This document shows, piece by piece, positions 7,822 through 15,458 of a DNA stretch of 41,320 nucleotides. A program made the position numbers and the translations under genes. Source of the stretch: Candidatus Shapirobacteria bacterium (GTDB taxonomy: Bacteria; Patescibacteriota; Microgenomatia; UBA12405; BS750m-G30). The stretch covers positions 1 to 41,320 of the forward strand of contig JADHWP010000003.1 of the NCBI GenBank assembly GCA_016783425.1, in the 5' to 3' direction. The notes beneath the pieces are model-generated. The model saw nothing but the letters and a program-made list of their open reading frames with translations, was not told the origin of the DNA and made no database searches. How positions within the stretch are numbered: the stretch's first letter is position 1; each line of letters starts with the position of its first letter.

Positions 7822-8079
7822 ATGTTAACAACTACTCTTTCCAGTAAAAACCAAGTAACTTTACCTAAATTTTTTCTCCAAATGTTGGGATTAAGCGGAG
7901 GGGACCGACTGTTGATTGAAATAGAAGAAAACCAAATAAACCTTAAGCCAGCTAAAAAAAGCATAATTGACTTACTGGCCAAAAGTATTAAAGTGGCAAA
8001 AAGCAAAAAAGGGGTATCCTTTGAAAAGGCTTTAGCTCACACCAAAAAAACGGTTGCCCGCCAACTTGCAACTCCATGA
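7822..8079 (+). CDS. AbrB/MazE-type antitoxin
   Basis: The 85-aa protein has the swapped-hairpin AbrB DNA-binding fold at its N-terminus: LSSKNQVTLPKFFLQMLGLS, then GDRLLIEIEENQINLKP. The C-terminal half is basic and helical and would bind and block the toxin. It overlaps the following PIN gene by four bases (ATGA at 8076-8079), so the two are translated together. It probably represses its own promoter through the inverted repeat around the -35 box. The pair sits between two 23-bp direct repeats and its DNA is more AT-rich than the gene before it, which suggests acquisition. Confidence 0.85.
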   Translation: MLTTTLSSKNQVTLPKFFLQMLGLSGGDRLLIEIEENQINLKPAKKSIIDLLAKSIKVAKSKKGVSFEKALAHTKKTVARQLATP

Positions 8080-8489
8080 AAAATACTATCCTGATTGACA
8101 CTAACCTAATTCTCCGCCTCTTGATCGGTGATATTCCCATTCAACTAAAAAAATCCCAGCAGTTATTTAAAAAAATAGAAAATAAAAAAATAACTGGGCT
8201 AATTAGCATTTTAGTAATCAACGAGCTAATCTGGATTTTAGAAAAATTTTACCATCAGAAAAAATCAGAATATATTCCTTTAATTTTAAGGCTAATTTCT
8301 TTAAAAAATACTAAAATATTAGAAATCAAGAAGCAAGAATTAATTCAGATTTTAAGAAAAATGAAAGATGCAAATTTAGATTTTACTGATTTATATTTAC
8401 TTTTCTCCAGCCAAAAACTTAAAAACAAAATTGCCTCATTTGACAAAAAACTAAACTACCACTCGCGTCTTCCAGGCTCAAGTTTTTGA
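8076..8489 (+). CDS. PIN-domain toxin (VapC-like)
   Basis: This 137-aa PIN domain is a probable Mg-dependent ribonuclease toxin. The acidic site is visible: D8 in ILIDTNLILRLL, the glutamate in INELIWILEKF, an aspartate in NLDFTDLYLLFSS and one in IASFDKK. Its start overlaps the antitoxin stop. The last six codons (LPGSSF) and stop come from the right-hand 23-bp direct repeat, so the toxin's C-terminus was set by the insertion junction. It converges with, and overlaps by 12 bases, a second PIN gene on the other strand. Confidence 0.83.
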   Translation: MKNTILIDTNLILRLLIGDIPIQLKKSQQLFKKIENKKITGLISILVINELIWILEKFYHQKKSEYIPLILRLISLKNTKILEIKKQELIQILRKMKDANLDFTDLYLLFSSQKLKNKIASFDKKLNYHSRLPGSSF

Positions 8490-8492
8490 GGA
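8470..8492 (+). repeat. 23-bp direct repeat, right copy
   Basis: This is identical to 7739-7761. Read in the AMMECR1 frame it continues GAG-GAG-GAA-TAA, a plausible alternative C-terminus of that gene. This suggests the right copy is the original gene end and the left copy came with the inserted toxin-antitoxin cassette, or the reverse. Confidence 0.85.
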
Positions 8493-8897
8493 GGAATAAC
8501 GGGTCGGCCTGATAACAACAATGTCTTTCATCGAATAATCTTTAATATTTTTAGTAACTAATTTAAGATTGTAAAGCTTGGCGGTGGCGGCAATTAAGCA
8601 ATCCAATAAATAAACCCGTTTTTTCTTGCGGGCAAATTGCAAACGATAATCACCGGCAATTTCGGCTATTACTTCATCTATCGGCAAAACCCCAAAGCGG
8701 CTTATCAGCAAATTTAGTTTCTCTTTTTCCTCTTTAGAAGCCTTGCTTAAAATCTCTGCCACACTGACAGCGGAAATGGCAATTTCCCCTTTTTTAATCC
8801 AACCCTTGACTAGAGCGGCAACCGGTTCCCTTCCCCAAAAAGACTCCAAAATAACATTAGTGTCCAACAAATACTCAGGAGCGATGGCGATTTTCAT
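8478..8897 (-). CDS. PIN-domain toxin (VapC-like), second system
   Basis: This 139-aa PIN protein has D12 in YLLDTNVILESF, E in SVAEILSKASKE, D in RVYLLDCLIAATAKL and an N/D tail motif (VTKNIKDYS), the full acidic set of a VapC-type ribonuclease. It overlaps its antitoxin gene by 23 bases. Its final residues run into the right copy of the 23-bp repeat, so its C-terminal tail (RYSSSKT) may not be ancestral. It is not closely similar to the rightward PIN protein next to it. Confidence 0.85.
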   Translation of the reverse strand: MKIAIAPEYLLDTNVILESFWGREPVAALVKGWIKKGEIAISAVSVAEILSKASKEEKEKLNLLISRFGVLPIDEVIAEIAGDYRLQFARKKKRVYLLDCLIAATAKLYNLKLVTKNIKDYSMKDIVVIRPTRYSSSKT

Positions 8898-9162
8898 CTT
8901 TTCTTTGCTTTCGCTGCCAACTCTTAATATCAGCCACTTTTTTCCAGCCGCTTTTGCTTTTAGAAACGCTTCCTATTACGGCCTCAGCAATTAAATCCAA
9001 ATCACTTCTCTCAACCATATCTAAAACCATTCTCAAAACAGCGGCTTTGCGCAAATATTGGCTTAAACTCTCCTTTGTTAAAATTCTTTCAGCCTCAATA
9101 AGAGATCTCAATTGGGGGGAGAGGGAAATCTGAGTTCGTTGGGAATAAATAGATTGTTTCAT
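8875..9162 (-). CDS. Antitoxin of the second PIN system (ribbon-helix-helix-like)
   Basis: The 95-aa protein starts with a short strand and two helices (YSQRTQISLSPQLRSLIEAE, then KESLSQYLRKAAVLRMV), consistent with a ribbon-helix-helix DNA-binding domain, and ends in a very basic tail (SWQRKQRKDENRHRS). It precedes and overlaps a PIN toxin. Its promoter carries TGATGT/ACATCA half-sites around the -10 box, and the ATG lies ten bases after the -10, suggesting a leaderless autoregulated mRNA. The family assignment rests on pattern and context. Confidence 0.7.
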   Translation of the reverse strand: MKQSIYSQRTQISLSPQLRSLIEAERILTKESLSQYLRKAAVLRMVLDMVERSDLDLIAEAVIGSVSKSKSGWKKVADIKSWQRKQRKDENRHRS

Positions 9163-9165
9163 AAT

Positions 9166-9201
9166 TGATGTAACAATAACACATCATTTATAAAATGTCA
9201 A
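9166..9201 (-). promoter_or_regulatory. Promoter and operator of the second PIN operon
   Basis: On the minus strand, TTGACA (9196-9201) and TATTGT (9173-9178) are separated by 17 bases. The inverted repeat TGATGT (9166-9171) / ACATCA (9181-9186) is centred on the -10 box, a likely binding site for the antitoxin. Confidence 0.6.
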
Positions 9202-9202
9202 G

Positions 9203-9589
9203 CTAAAAACCCCTTCCCTTTTTAAAAGTTCCTCTTGGCTGATAAAGGCGTTGAAAATGTTTTACTCGCTTAACCCTTTCATTGGCTTTAGTTAAATTCA
9301 TCGCCTCATTATGGGCAATCCGGTAGTAGATCCAGGAAGAAAACTTTTTTTTGACTTTAAAACCGTGGAGGTTCACAAAGGCCTTGATAAAGGTTTGTTG
9401 GACCGCATCAGCCGCCAAATTTTCATCGCCAATTAAATAGGCTACATAGCGAATTAATTTTTCCTGATACCGAACCACAATTTCCCGATACAGTTCCTGA
9501 TTTGCATTCCTGACTAAAATCACTACCTCCTCGTCACTTAAAGCCTGGAGGTTCTTGCTCATCCCTAATTGTAATACATTTTTTTTCAA
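9203..9589 (-). CDS. Sigma-70 family (ECF-like) protein with region 2 only
   Basis: The 128-aa protein matches region 2 of ECF sigma factors: ALSDEEVVILVRNANQELYR, VVRYQEKLIRYVAYLIGDEN, the AADAVQQTFIKAFVNLHGF core-binding/-10 recognition helix, then FSSWIYYRIAHNEAMN. It then ends in a basic tail (FKKGRGF). Region 4, which reads the -35 box and is normally about 55 residues, is absent and not found in other frames; the stop is followed directly by the next operon's promoter. It lies ten bases after the cupin gene, so the two are probably one operon. It may be a truncated sigma factor or a single-domain regulator that recognises -10 elements. A start at M10 is also possible. Confidence 0.75.
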   Translation of the reverse strand: MKKNVLQLGMSKNLQALSDEEVVILVRNANQELYREIVVRYQEKLIRYVAYLIGDENLAADAVQQTFIKAFVNLHGFKVKKKFSSWIYYRIAHNEAMNLTKANERVKRVKHFQRLYQPRGTFKKGRGF

Positions 9590-9598
9590 ATATTTCTT

Positions 9599-9985
9599 TC
9601 AATAATGGTGCTCTTTTTCTTCAGCGGCCATCGCTTGAGCGCGGGTTACGTGCACTGTTCCTTTCGGATGATTAGGCGGAGAGTAAATAGTATAAAGTTT
9701 TAAATCTGCGCTTCCGGTATTAATTATATTGTGCTCGGCTCCAGCCGGCACAATAACTGCGTCTCCGTCGCCAACCGCATACTCCTGCCCATCAGTAACT
9801 ACTTTTCCCTGCCCGGCTTCAAACCGAAAAAATTGATCCACATGATCGTGAACCTCCGTCCCAATATCCTCCCCAACTTTTAAGCACATTAGCACTAGCT
9901 GGGCGTGCTTACCGGTAAATAAAACTTGGCGGAAATTACTATTTTCTAAGGTATCTTTTTCAATTTTTGAATAAAATCCACTCAT
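9599..9985 (-). CDS. Cupin-domain protein
   Basis: This is a small single-domain cupin. The metal-site motifs are visible: EVHDHVDQFFRFEAGQGKVV (motif 1, with two His and a Glu region) and GDAVIVPAGAEHNIINTG (motif 2, with a His). Such proteins bind a metal and a small molecule; the ligand is unknown. I start it at ATG 9985 and not at the in-frame ATG at 10021, because a strong Shine-Dalgarno site (AAAGGAGGTGA) ends five to seven bases before it. A TTGCAT-18-TATAAT promoter lies upstream, giving a leader of roughly 36 bases. The region-2-only sigma gene follows. Confidence 0.82.
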   Translation of the reverse strand: MSGFYSKIEKDTLENSNFRQVLFTGKHAQLVLMCLKVGEDIGTEVHDHVDQFFRFEAGQGKVVTDGQEYAVGDGDAVIVPAGAEHNIINTGSADLKLYTIYSPPNHPKGTVHVTRAQAMAAEEKEHHY

Positions 9986-10027
9986 TTTTTCACCTCCTTT
10001 TTTTATTAGCTTTTTAATCATAAATTA

Positions 10028-10057
10028 ATTATATAAACTAGGTTTGCGTAAATGCAA
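10028..10057 (-). promoter_or_regulatory. Promoter of the cupin-sigma operon
   Basis: The minus strand has TTGCAT (10052-10057), an 18-base spacer, and a perfect TATAAT (10028-10033). Transcription would start near 10021, leaving a leader that contains the AAAGGAGG site of the cupin gene. Confidence 0.6.
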
Positions 10058-10195
10058 CTACATGATTTTTCCTTCCCCCCTACAACCCAGATTCAACTTT
10101 TTATCGTTAGTCATTTTTTATATTTTACCACAAATCCCTAGCCCTCTAAACAAAACTCGAACCGTCAAGATAAAAAGTGTAGAATAGGCCATTCG

Positions 10196-11860
10196 ATGAA
10201 AGGCAAAGTAACGACCATTAAAATCGTGGGGCCGGCGGGGTTGGGGATTAAAACCAGCGGGCTACTTCTTTCCCATATTCTTCTTGAGCAAGGATATAGT
10301 GTTCATGATTACAGCGAATACCCTTCTTTAATCCGCGGCGGCCACAATACCTATCAACTTTCCTTTTCAAGCACTGAAGTAAAAGCCCCTTTTTACCAAG
10401 TTAATCTTCTTTTTTCCTTAGCCAAAAATCATTTTCAACCTCATTTAGCCGAGATGAAAAGTAAAAGCTTAATTTTTTCCGACGAGCAAAATCCAAAGGT
10501 AAAATACCTTCCCTTAGAAAAATTAGCTAAAAAGGCCGGTAATCCGGTCTTTAAAAATACTATTTGCTTGGGAGTAGCAGTTTTCCTTTTAGATTTAAAT
10601 TATTCCAAAAGTCAAAAAACCCTGAAAAACTTCTTTCCTAAAAAAGTAAAAGAAAATCTCAAAGCCTTTCAGCTAGGCTATGAATATGCCAGTAAAAACT
10701 ACTCCTCGCTCAAACTAAAAATAGACAGACTTAAAAATAAAAAAGGGCTCACTTTTAACGACGGCAACGAAGCTTTTGGGTGGGGCTTTTTGAAAGGCAG
10801 GGGAGATTTTTATGCCGCTTACCCGATGACCCCTTCCACCGGCACCCTTCATTTCCTAGCCGCTAAAGCTAAAGAGTATAAAATTAATGTTCGCCACGCG
10901 GAAGATGAAATTGGGGTAGCAAACATGGCCGCGGGAGCCGCTTTTGCCGGCGCGCGTTCAGCCGTGGGTACTTCCGGCGGAGGCTTTGCTTTAATGAGTG
11001 AGTGCATTTCTTTTTGCGGTATTACCGAAATCGGAATGGTTTTTTATTTGGTCCAACGGGTCGGGCCGGCTACGGGTATGCCCACTTGGACTGCCCAGGG
11101 AGATTTACTTTTCTATGTTTTTTCCGGACACGGTGAATTTCCGAAAATAGTTTTAGCTCCCGGGGACCAAGAAGAAAGTTTTGAATTTGGCTGGAAGGCT
11201 TTAAATTTAGCGGAAAACCTGCAAACACCAATAATCGTTATTTCTGATAAATTTTTGGGCGAATCAAGTAAAACCACTCCTGATTTTAATCAAGAAAAGC
11301 CAACTATTAACCGAGGCAAACTTTTGGATAAAAAAATTTTCAAGGGCTTTGCCCGCTATGAGACAAAGTACGCCTGCGGCCGCTCTTATCGAACCATTCC
11401 GGGAGTAAAAGGAGGAGAGTTTTTGGCCAACAGCTATGAACACGATAAACAAGGATTTTCAACCGAAGATCCGCAAAAAGCCACGCAAATGATGGAAAAA
11501 AGAATGCGCAAGTTAAAGACCGCTTTAAGAATCACTCCCAAGCCCCAGCTCTATGGACCGAAAAACTATCAGCGTTTAATTATTAGCTGGGGCTCGACCA
11601 AAGGCCCTATTTTGGAAGCAATGAAACTAGCTGGTGACCAGAAACTTGCCTTTTTACAAATCCGAACTCTGTGGCCCTTACATTCGGAAGTTAAAAAATT
11701 AATAAACCAGGCCAAAAAAATAATTATCATTGAAAATAATCAAACCAGCCAACTGACCACCTTGCTTAAAGCCCAGTTTGATTTCAAACCAACCAAAAAA
11801 ATATTAAAATTTAATGGCCGGCCCTTTTTCCCGGAGGAATTATATGAGCAATTTAAGTAA
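10196..11860 (+). CDS. korA: 2-oxoacid:ferredoxin oxidoreductase, fused gamma-alpha subunit
   Basis: The 554-aa subunit joins the gamma domain (about residues 1-170; IVGPAGLGIKTSGLLLSHIL, then EYPSLIRGGHNTYQLSF) to the alpha domain (from about 185; GRGDFYAAYPMTPSTGTLHF, then HAEDEIGVANMAAGAAFAGA). This is the KorA/VorB-type fusion of enzymes that convert 2-oxoacids and CoA to acyl-CoA, CO2 and reduced ferredoxin. The substrate cannot be fixed from sequence. The beta gene overlaps its end by 17 bases. No ferredoxin-like delta subunit is encoded next to them. A TAGAAT box (10180-10185) lies ten bases before the ATG, consistent with a short or absent leader. Confidence 0.88.
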   Translation: MKGKVTTIKIVGPAGLGIKTSGLLLSHILLEQGYSVHDYSEYPSLIRGGHNTYQLSFSSTEVKAPFYQVNLLFSLAKNHFQPHLAEMKSKSLIFSDEQNPKVKYLPLEKLAKKAGNPVFKNTICLGVAVFLLDLNYSKSQKTLKNFFPKKVKENLKAFQLGYEYASKNYSSLKLKIDRLKNKKGLTFNDGNEAFGWGFLKGRGDFYAAYPMTPSTGTLHFLAAKAKEYKINVRHAEDEIGVANMAAGAAFAGARSAVGTSGGGFALMSECISFCGITEIGMVFYLVQRVGPATGMPTWTAQGDLLFYVFSGHGEFPKIVLAPGDQEESFEFGWKALNLAENLQTPIIVISDKFLGESSKTTPDFNQEKPTINRGKLLDKKIFKGFARYETKYACGRSYRTIPGVKGGEFLANSYEHDKQGFSTEDPQKATQMMEKRMRKLKTALRITPKPQLYGPKNYQRLIISWGSTKGPILEAMKLAGDQKLAFLQIRTLWPLHSEVKKLINQAKKIIIIENNQTSQLTTLLKAQFDFKPTKKILKFNGRPFFPEELYEQFK

Positions 11861-12473
11861 ATACCAGACCGGTAAAATCCCCACCTGGTGCTCAGGTTGT
11901 GGTAATTTTTTACTCATAAGCGGATTACAAAAATGCTTTGCTGATCAAAATATTGATACAGAGAATATAGTTGCTGTTTATGACATTGGCTGTGCCGGCA
12001 ATATGGCGGACTTTATTCACGCTTATGGCCTTCACACTCTGCACGGCCGAGTAGTTCCGGTAGCGATGGGAGTCAAGCTTTATAATCCTAAATTAACGGT
12101 TCTTTGTATTGGCGGGGACGGCGGAATTTACGGCGAGGGCTTAAACCATTTGATTACCGCCGCCAGAGCCAATATTGATCTTAAGGTTTTTGTTTCCAAT
12201 AATTTTCTTTACTCTTTAACCACCGGCCAAACTTCACCTACCACCCCATATCAAGCGAAAACCAAATCCACTCCCCAAGGTTCACCGCTTATTCCTTTAA
12301 GAGCAATTGAGTTAATAAAAAAAGTGAATCCAAAAGTTTTCGCCAAAACGGCGACTAACCAAAAACCAAAAGAACTTTTTGCCAAGATAAAACAAGCAAT
12401 GGAATTTAAAGGATTTGCCTTACTGGATATTGAAACTGAGTGCGTCGCCTTTGGTAAGCAGCTAAAACAATAG
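11844..12473 (+). CDS. korB: 2-oxoacid:ferredoxin oxidoreductase, beta subunit
   Basis: The 209-aa beta subunit binds thiamine diphosphate and one 4Fe-4S cluster. Cysteines C16 and C19 (WCSGCGNF), C50 (DIGCAGNMADF) and one near the C-terminus (ETECVAFG) fit the cluster ligands; IGGDGGIYGEGLNHL (about 89-103) is the ThDP/Mg motif. The start is ATG 11844, preceded by GGAGG nine bases upstream (inside the alpha gene); an upstream in-frame ATG at 11814 would add unsupported residues. It is translationally coupled to korA. It ends in TAG, two bases before the convergent DUF4349 gene's end. Confidence 0.9.
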   Translation: MSNLSKYQTGKIPTWCSGCGNFLLISGLQKCFADQNIDTENIVAVYDIGCAGNMADFIHAYGLHTLHGRVVPVAMGVKLYNPKLTVLCIGGDGGIYGEGLNHLITAARANIDLKVFVSNNFLYSLTTGQTSPTTPYQAKTKSTPQGSPLIPLRAIELIKKVNPKVFAKTATNQKPKELFAKIKQAMEFKGFALLDIETECVAFGKQLKQ

Positions 12474-12474
12474 C

Positions 12475-13365
12475 CTAATAAACCTTCTTTTTAACTCGCT
12501 TTTTGATATACCAAATGATTAGCAGTAAGGGTAGCCAGGCAATAGCATAAACGCCCAACCAAATACCCAGGGTCCCCACACTTCTAAAGGTTTTAATTAA
12601 CGAACGGGTCGCTTGCTTAAAAATCGCTTGCGGGCGCCAGGGTTGAGCGGGCGCAAAAGGCAAAGCCAGCTCATCAGTAGAAAGATAAACGGTTATTTTC
12701 ACGCTTTGCGCACTTTTTTCCAAATAATCTGCCCGGCCTTTTAGTGAATCAATTTGTTCTTGAAGCGAAATGATTTGCCGCTGAACTTCCAAAATATCCT
12801 GCACGCTAACCGCGCTCTCCAAAATCTCTTCAAATTTCAGTTTAGTTTTTTGTAAAGTAGCAATTCTTGCTTCAAGATCAACAAACTGATCAGTAACGTC
12901 CCGGCCGCTTAAACTTTCCGAAACTACCCGTACTCCCAAGCCCCGGAAATAGTCCAAAGCTTCATTAAGCTTACTTTCCGGAACTCGAACGGTAACGTTG
13001 CCACTATCTACTCCCAAAGGAGAATCAAGATAAGAGTCAACCATATAGCCTCCTAACTCTTCTGCTTTGGCGATAATCATTTTTTGGATCTCACGCACAT
13101 TTTTTACCAAAAGAGACATCCAAGAATTTTGAATTACCAGCCGCTCCTCAACCTCCAAATTCGGCGCCGCCTCCTGATAAATTCCGCCCCGACCCAGAGA
13201 AAGATCAGCCATGGGAGCCAAGCCTGTTTTGGCTGATTCTAAAGAAGAATAATTAGAAACTAAAGTCCGGGGAATCGGAGCACCACCTCTTAAAAGCAAA
13301 GCTGTCAAACCCACAATCAGTAAAAGCTGCCAATTTTTCCTTATCCAAAGTTGAACTCTACTCAT
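12475..13365 (-). CDS. DUF4349 membrane protein
   Basis: The 296-aa protein has an N-terminal anchor (WQLLLIVGLTALLL), an external DUF4349 domain and a C-terminal membrane helix (LGIWLGVYAIAWLPLLLIIW) with a basic tail. The DUF4349 core is seen as ERLVIQNSWMSLLVKNVREI, the GNVTVRVPESKLNEALDYF stretch, ESLSGRDVTDQFVDLEARI and a coiled coil (about 165-225). The family is thought to be envelope-associated, with no known enzymatic role. It converges with korB with no space between the genes. Confidence 0.82.
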   Translation of the reverse strand: MSRVQLWIRKNWQLLLIVGLTALLLRGGAPIPRTLVSNYSSLESAKTGLAPMADLSLGRGGIYQEAAPNLEVEERLVIQNSWMSLLVKNVREIQKMIIAKAEELGGYMVDSYLDSPLGVDSGNVTVRVPESKLNEALDYFRGLGVRVVSESLSGRDVTDQFVDLEARIATLQKTKLKFEEILESAVSVQDILEVQRQIISLQEQIDSLKGRADYLEKSAQSVKITVYLSTDELALPFAPAQPWRPQAIFKQATRSLIKTFRSVGTLGIWLGVYAIAWLPLLLIIWYIKKRVKKKVY

Positions 13366-13402
13366 CCCTTTAATATCTCACACCCAAAACTACTTTGCAA
13401 AT

Positions 13403-14257
13403 TTAAATATCTTCCATCACGGGCTCATCTTCAACAAATTCCGCAGGCAAACCAAGTTTTTTGAAATAATCAACCATAGCCATGCAGGCAAATTTTTCGG
13501 TCGAATAATGGGTTCCGCCCAAAATATTGATTTTATGCTTTTCAGCAAACTCATGGGCTTTTTTAGAAAAGTCATTTTTTAAAGCTACGCCAGTTACAAA
13601 AACATTTACCCCTTCTTTGGTAATCTTTTCCAGCATTTCAACCTCATTGCCGCCGCCAGTAATCAGGGCAACAACCCCATTTTTTATTTCATCATCACCA
13701 TATTTATACAAACTAACCCCATGGCCTACCGCAAACTCAAATTTTTCCTTTACCTCATAAACAGTTGCTAAATTGGTTTTTCCAAAAACTCCATACAAAG
13801 AGCCAAAATAAGGAGCAAAAGCCTTTTCCGGCTTTATCCCAAGAACTTTTGCTAAACTAACACTGGTTGAATAATCGCCAAAATTATCCAAAGGCACATG
13901 AAGGTTGTAAATAGAAATTCTTTTGTTTTTAAATTGCCGTAATAAGTCTCTGTCCATCTGCTGAAAAACTTCAGGCGCTTTTCTGATATCCCAAATAGAG
14001 GGATGGTGAACAAAAAGCATTGCGTCACAAGTACCACCAATCAAAATTTTTTGCATAACTTTTTTTGAAGGAAAAACAGCCGTGTAAACTTTATTTATCT
14101 TATTGGCAAAATCACAAACCAAGCCCATTGATCTTTTTTTAAAATTATCGCAAAGAAAATCAGCCACAGAATCCATATGCTGTGCCCATTCATCACTCAT
14201 TTTCGGAGTAATAAAATCTTTCTCAAGCTGTTGATATAATTGAGTTATTTTCATCAC
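13403..14257 (-). CDS. NIF3-family (YbgI/DUF34) metal-binding protein
   Basis: This 284-aa NIF3-like protein carries the dinuclear metal ligands of the family: FVHHPSIWD (about residues 78-86), NLHVPLDNFGDYS and, near the C-terminus, GGTHYSTEKFACM. The function of NIF3/DUF34 proteins is unresolved; some are annotated as GTP cyclohydrolase 1 type 2. The frame starts at GTG 14257 or ATG 14254. A TTGACA-17-TAAAAT promoter ends nine bases before the GTG, so the mRNA should be nearly leaderless. It is divergent from the endonuclease IV gene. Confidence 0.83.
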   Translation of the reverse strand: MMKITQLYQQLEKDFITPKMSDEWAQHMDSVADFLCDNFKKRSMGLVCDFANKINKVYTAVFPSKKVMQKILIGGTCDAMLFVHHPSIWDIRKAPEVFQQMDRDLLRQFKNKRISIYNLHVPLDNFGDYSTSVSLAKVLGIKPEKAFAPYFGSLYGVFGKTNLATVYEVKEKFEFAVGHGVSLYKYGDDEIKNGVVALITGGGNEVEMLEKITKEGVNVFVTGVALKNDFSKKAHEFAEKHKINILGGTHYSTEKFACMAMVDYFKKLGLPAEFVEDEPVMEDI

Positions 14258-14266
14258 AATGTTTTG

Positions 14267-14295
14267 ATTTTACTTTCAAACAAAGAGTGTGTCAA
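14267..14295 (-). promoter_or_regulatory. Promoter of the NIF3 gene
   Basis: On the minus strand, a consensus TTGACA (14290-14295) and TAAAAT (14267-14272) are 17 bases apart. The GTG start at 14257 is nine bases after the -10 box. Confidence 0.65.
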
Positions 14296-14303
14296 TATAA
14301 AAT

Positions 14304-15128
14304 GTGAGACTGGGAGCTCATTTATCCATTGCGGAGGGAATTGAAAACGCTTTAAAAGACGCTAAAACCATTGGCGCTAATACTTTACAAATCTTTTCCG
14401 GCTCACCCAGAAGCTGGGAATTTCTAAAAAGAAGCAGTATAGAGCTGAAGAGATTTAGAGATTTAGCTAAAAAAAATGATGTTTCCCCCATCTTCGTTCA
14501 CGCTAAATACTTAGTTAATTTATCCAGTCAAGACCCTCAAATCAGGCAAAAATCAATTAATTCTTTAATCGAAGATTTAGATTTTTGCCAAAAAACAGGA
14601 GCCAGCGGAGTTATTTTTCATCCTCATCCCCAAAATTTATCTTTGCTAACCAAAAGCATTGAGAAAGTACTAGCCTCTACCCCAAAATCTACTTATTTAA
14701 TTTTGGAAAACTCGGCCCAGATAAAACTGGAAAAAATAGGAGAGATTATTAAAGTTATCAAAAACAGCCGTTTAAAATTTTGTTTGGATACGGCCCACGC
14801 TTATCAAGCCGGATATGATTTGGCCAAGGAAAAAGGAGTTAAGAAAGTTTTTGGGATTATTAAGACTAAAATCGGCTTTGAACGCTGGGTGGTTATTCAC
14901 GCCAACGACTCCAAAACCGACCTTGGCTCTCGTCACGATCAACACGAGAATATTGCCCAAGGGAAACTAGGGGCCTTACCGTTTACCATCCTTCTTCAAC
15001 ATCCAGTTTCCAAAAAACTACCATTTATTTTGGAAACTCCGGCGATCAGAACCGAGAGCTTGCCGGGCGGCATTAAAAATTTAAATACTTTAAGAAAATT
15101 AAGCCAGGTCAACTGGCACGTGATATAA
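14304..15128 (+). CDS. nfo: Deoxyribonuclease IV (AP endonuclease)
   Basis: The 274-aa TIM-barrel enzyme would cut DNA 5' of abasic sites in base excision repair, using three zinc ions. Family motifs are in order: RLGAHLSIAEGI at the N-terminus, TLQIFSGSPRSW, FVHAKYLVNLSS, ILENSAQ, FCLDTAHAYQAGYD, VIHANDSKTDLGSRHDQHE (metal and DNA-binding loop) and FILETPA. The start is GTG 14304; an overlapping ATG two bases upstream is out of frame and hits TGA at once. No Shine-Dalgarno site is visible. tRNA-Val follows nine bases after the stop codon. Confidence 0.92.
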   Translation: MRLGAHLSIAEGIENALKDAKTIGANTLQIFSGSPRSWEFLKRSSIELKRFRDLAKKNDVSPIFVHAKYLVNLSSQDPQIRQKSINSLIEDLDFCQKTGASGVIFHPHPQNLSLLTKSIEKVLASTPKSTYLILENSAQIKLEKIGEIIKVIKNSRLKFCLDTAHAYQAGYDLAKEKGVKKVFGIIKTKIGFERWVVIHANDSKTDLGSRHDQHENIAQGKLGALPFTILLQHPVSKKLPFILETPAIRTESLPGGIKNLNTLRKLSQVNWHVI

Positions 15129-15137
15129 TTTAGTATT

Positions 15138-15214
15138 GGGCGGTTAGCTCAGTTGGCTAGAGCGTTTCTTTGACGTAGAAAAGGTCACAGGTTCGAGTCC
15201 TGTACCGCCCACCA
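15138..15214 (+). tRNA. tRNA-Val (GAC)
   Basis: A 77-base cloverleaf can be folded: acceptor GGGCGGT/ACCGCCC, D-arm GCTC/GAGC, anticodon stem TTTCT/AGAAA with loop TTGACGT (anticodon GAC), T-arm ACAGG-TTCGAGT-CCTGT. The CCA end is encoded in the DNA. It follows nfo closely and may be co-transcribed. Confidence 0.95.
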
Positions 15215-15265
15215 CAAACCTGAATCTCTTGAAGCCCTCACTCTTTCCAAAAAGTCGGCTCGAAC

Positions 15266-15284
15266 AGTCCCGCAAAGCGGGACT
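15266..15284. other. Perfect hairpin after tRNA-Val
   Basis: AGTCCCGC (15266-15273), a three-base loop and GCGGGACT (15277-15284) form a GC-rich hairpin 50 bases after tRNA-Val. No T-tract follows on either strand, so it is a processing or repeat hairpin and not a classic terminator. The rest of 15215-15396 shows no gene. Confidence 0.5.
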
Positions 15285-15396
15285 AAAAGAGAAAAGAAAA
15301 ATTTAAAAAGAGCAAAAATCAAAAAGGCAATCTGATAAAATTATCTTGGCTGTCCAAAATTAGAATTGCGTACGGTTTAAATTTAACGCATTTTTA

Positions 15397-15425
15397 TTGA
15401 AAAATGTAAGAGGTTTTGATAAAAT
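15397..15425 (+). promoter_or_regulatory. Promoter of the small membrane protein gene
   Basis: TTGAAA (15397-15402) and TAAAAT (15420-15425) with a 17-base spacer. The predicted leader of about 27 bases carries AAAAAGGAGG before the ATG at 15459, so this gene uses an ordinary Shine-Dalgarno start. Confidence 0.65.
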
Positions 15426-15458
15426 AATTTACAACTCTCAAAAAGGAGGTAATGAAGT

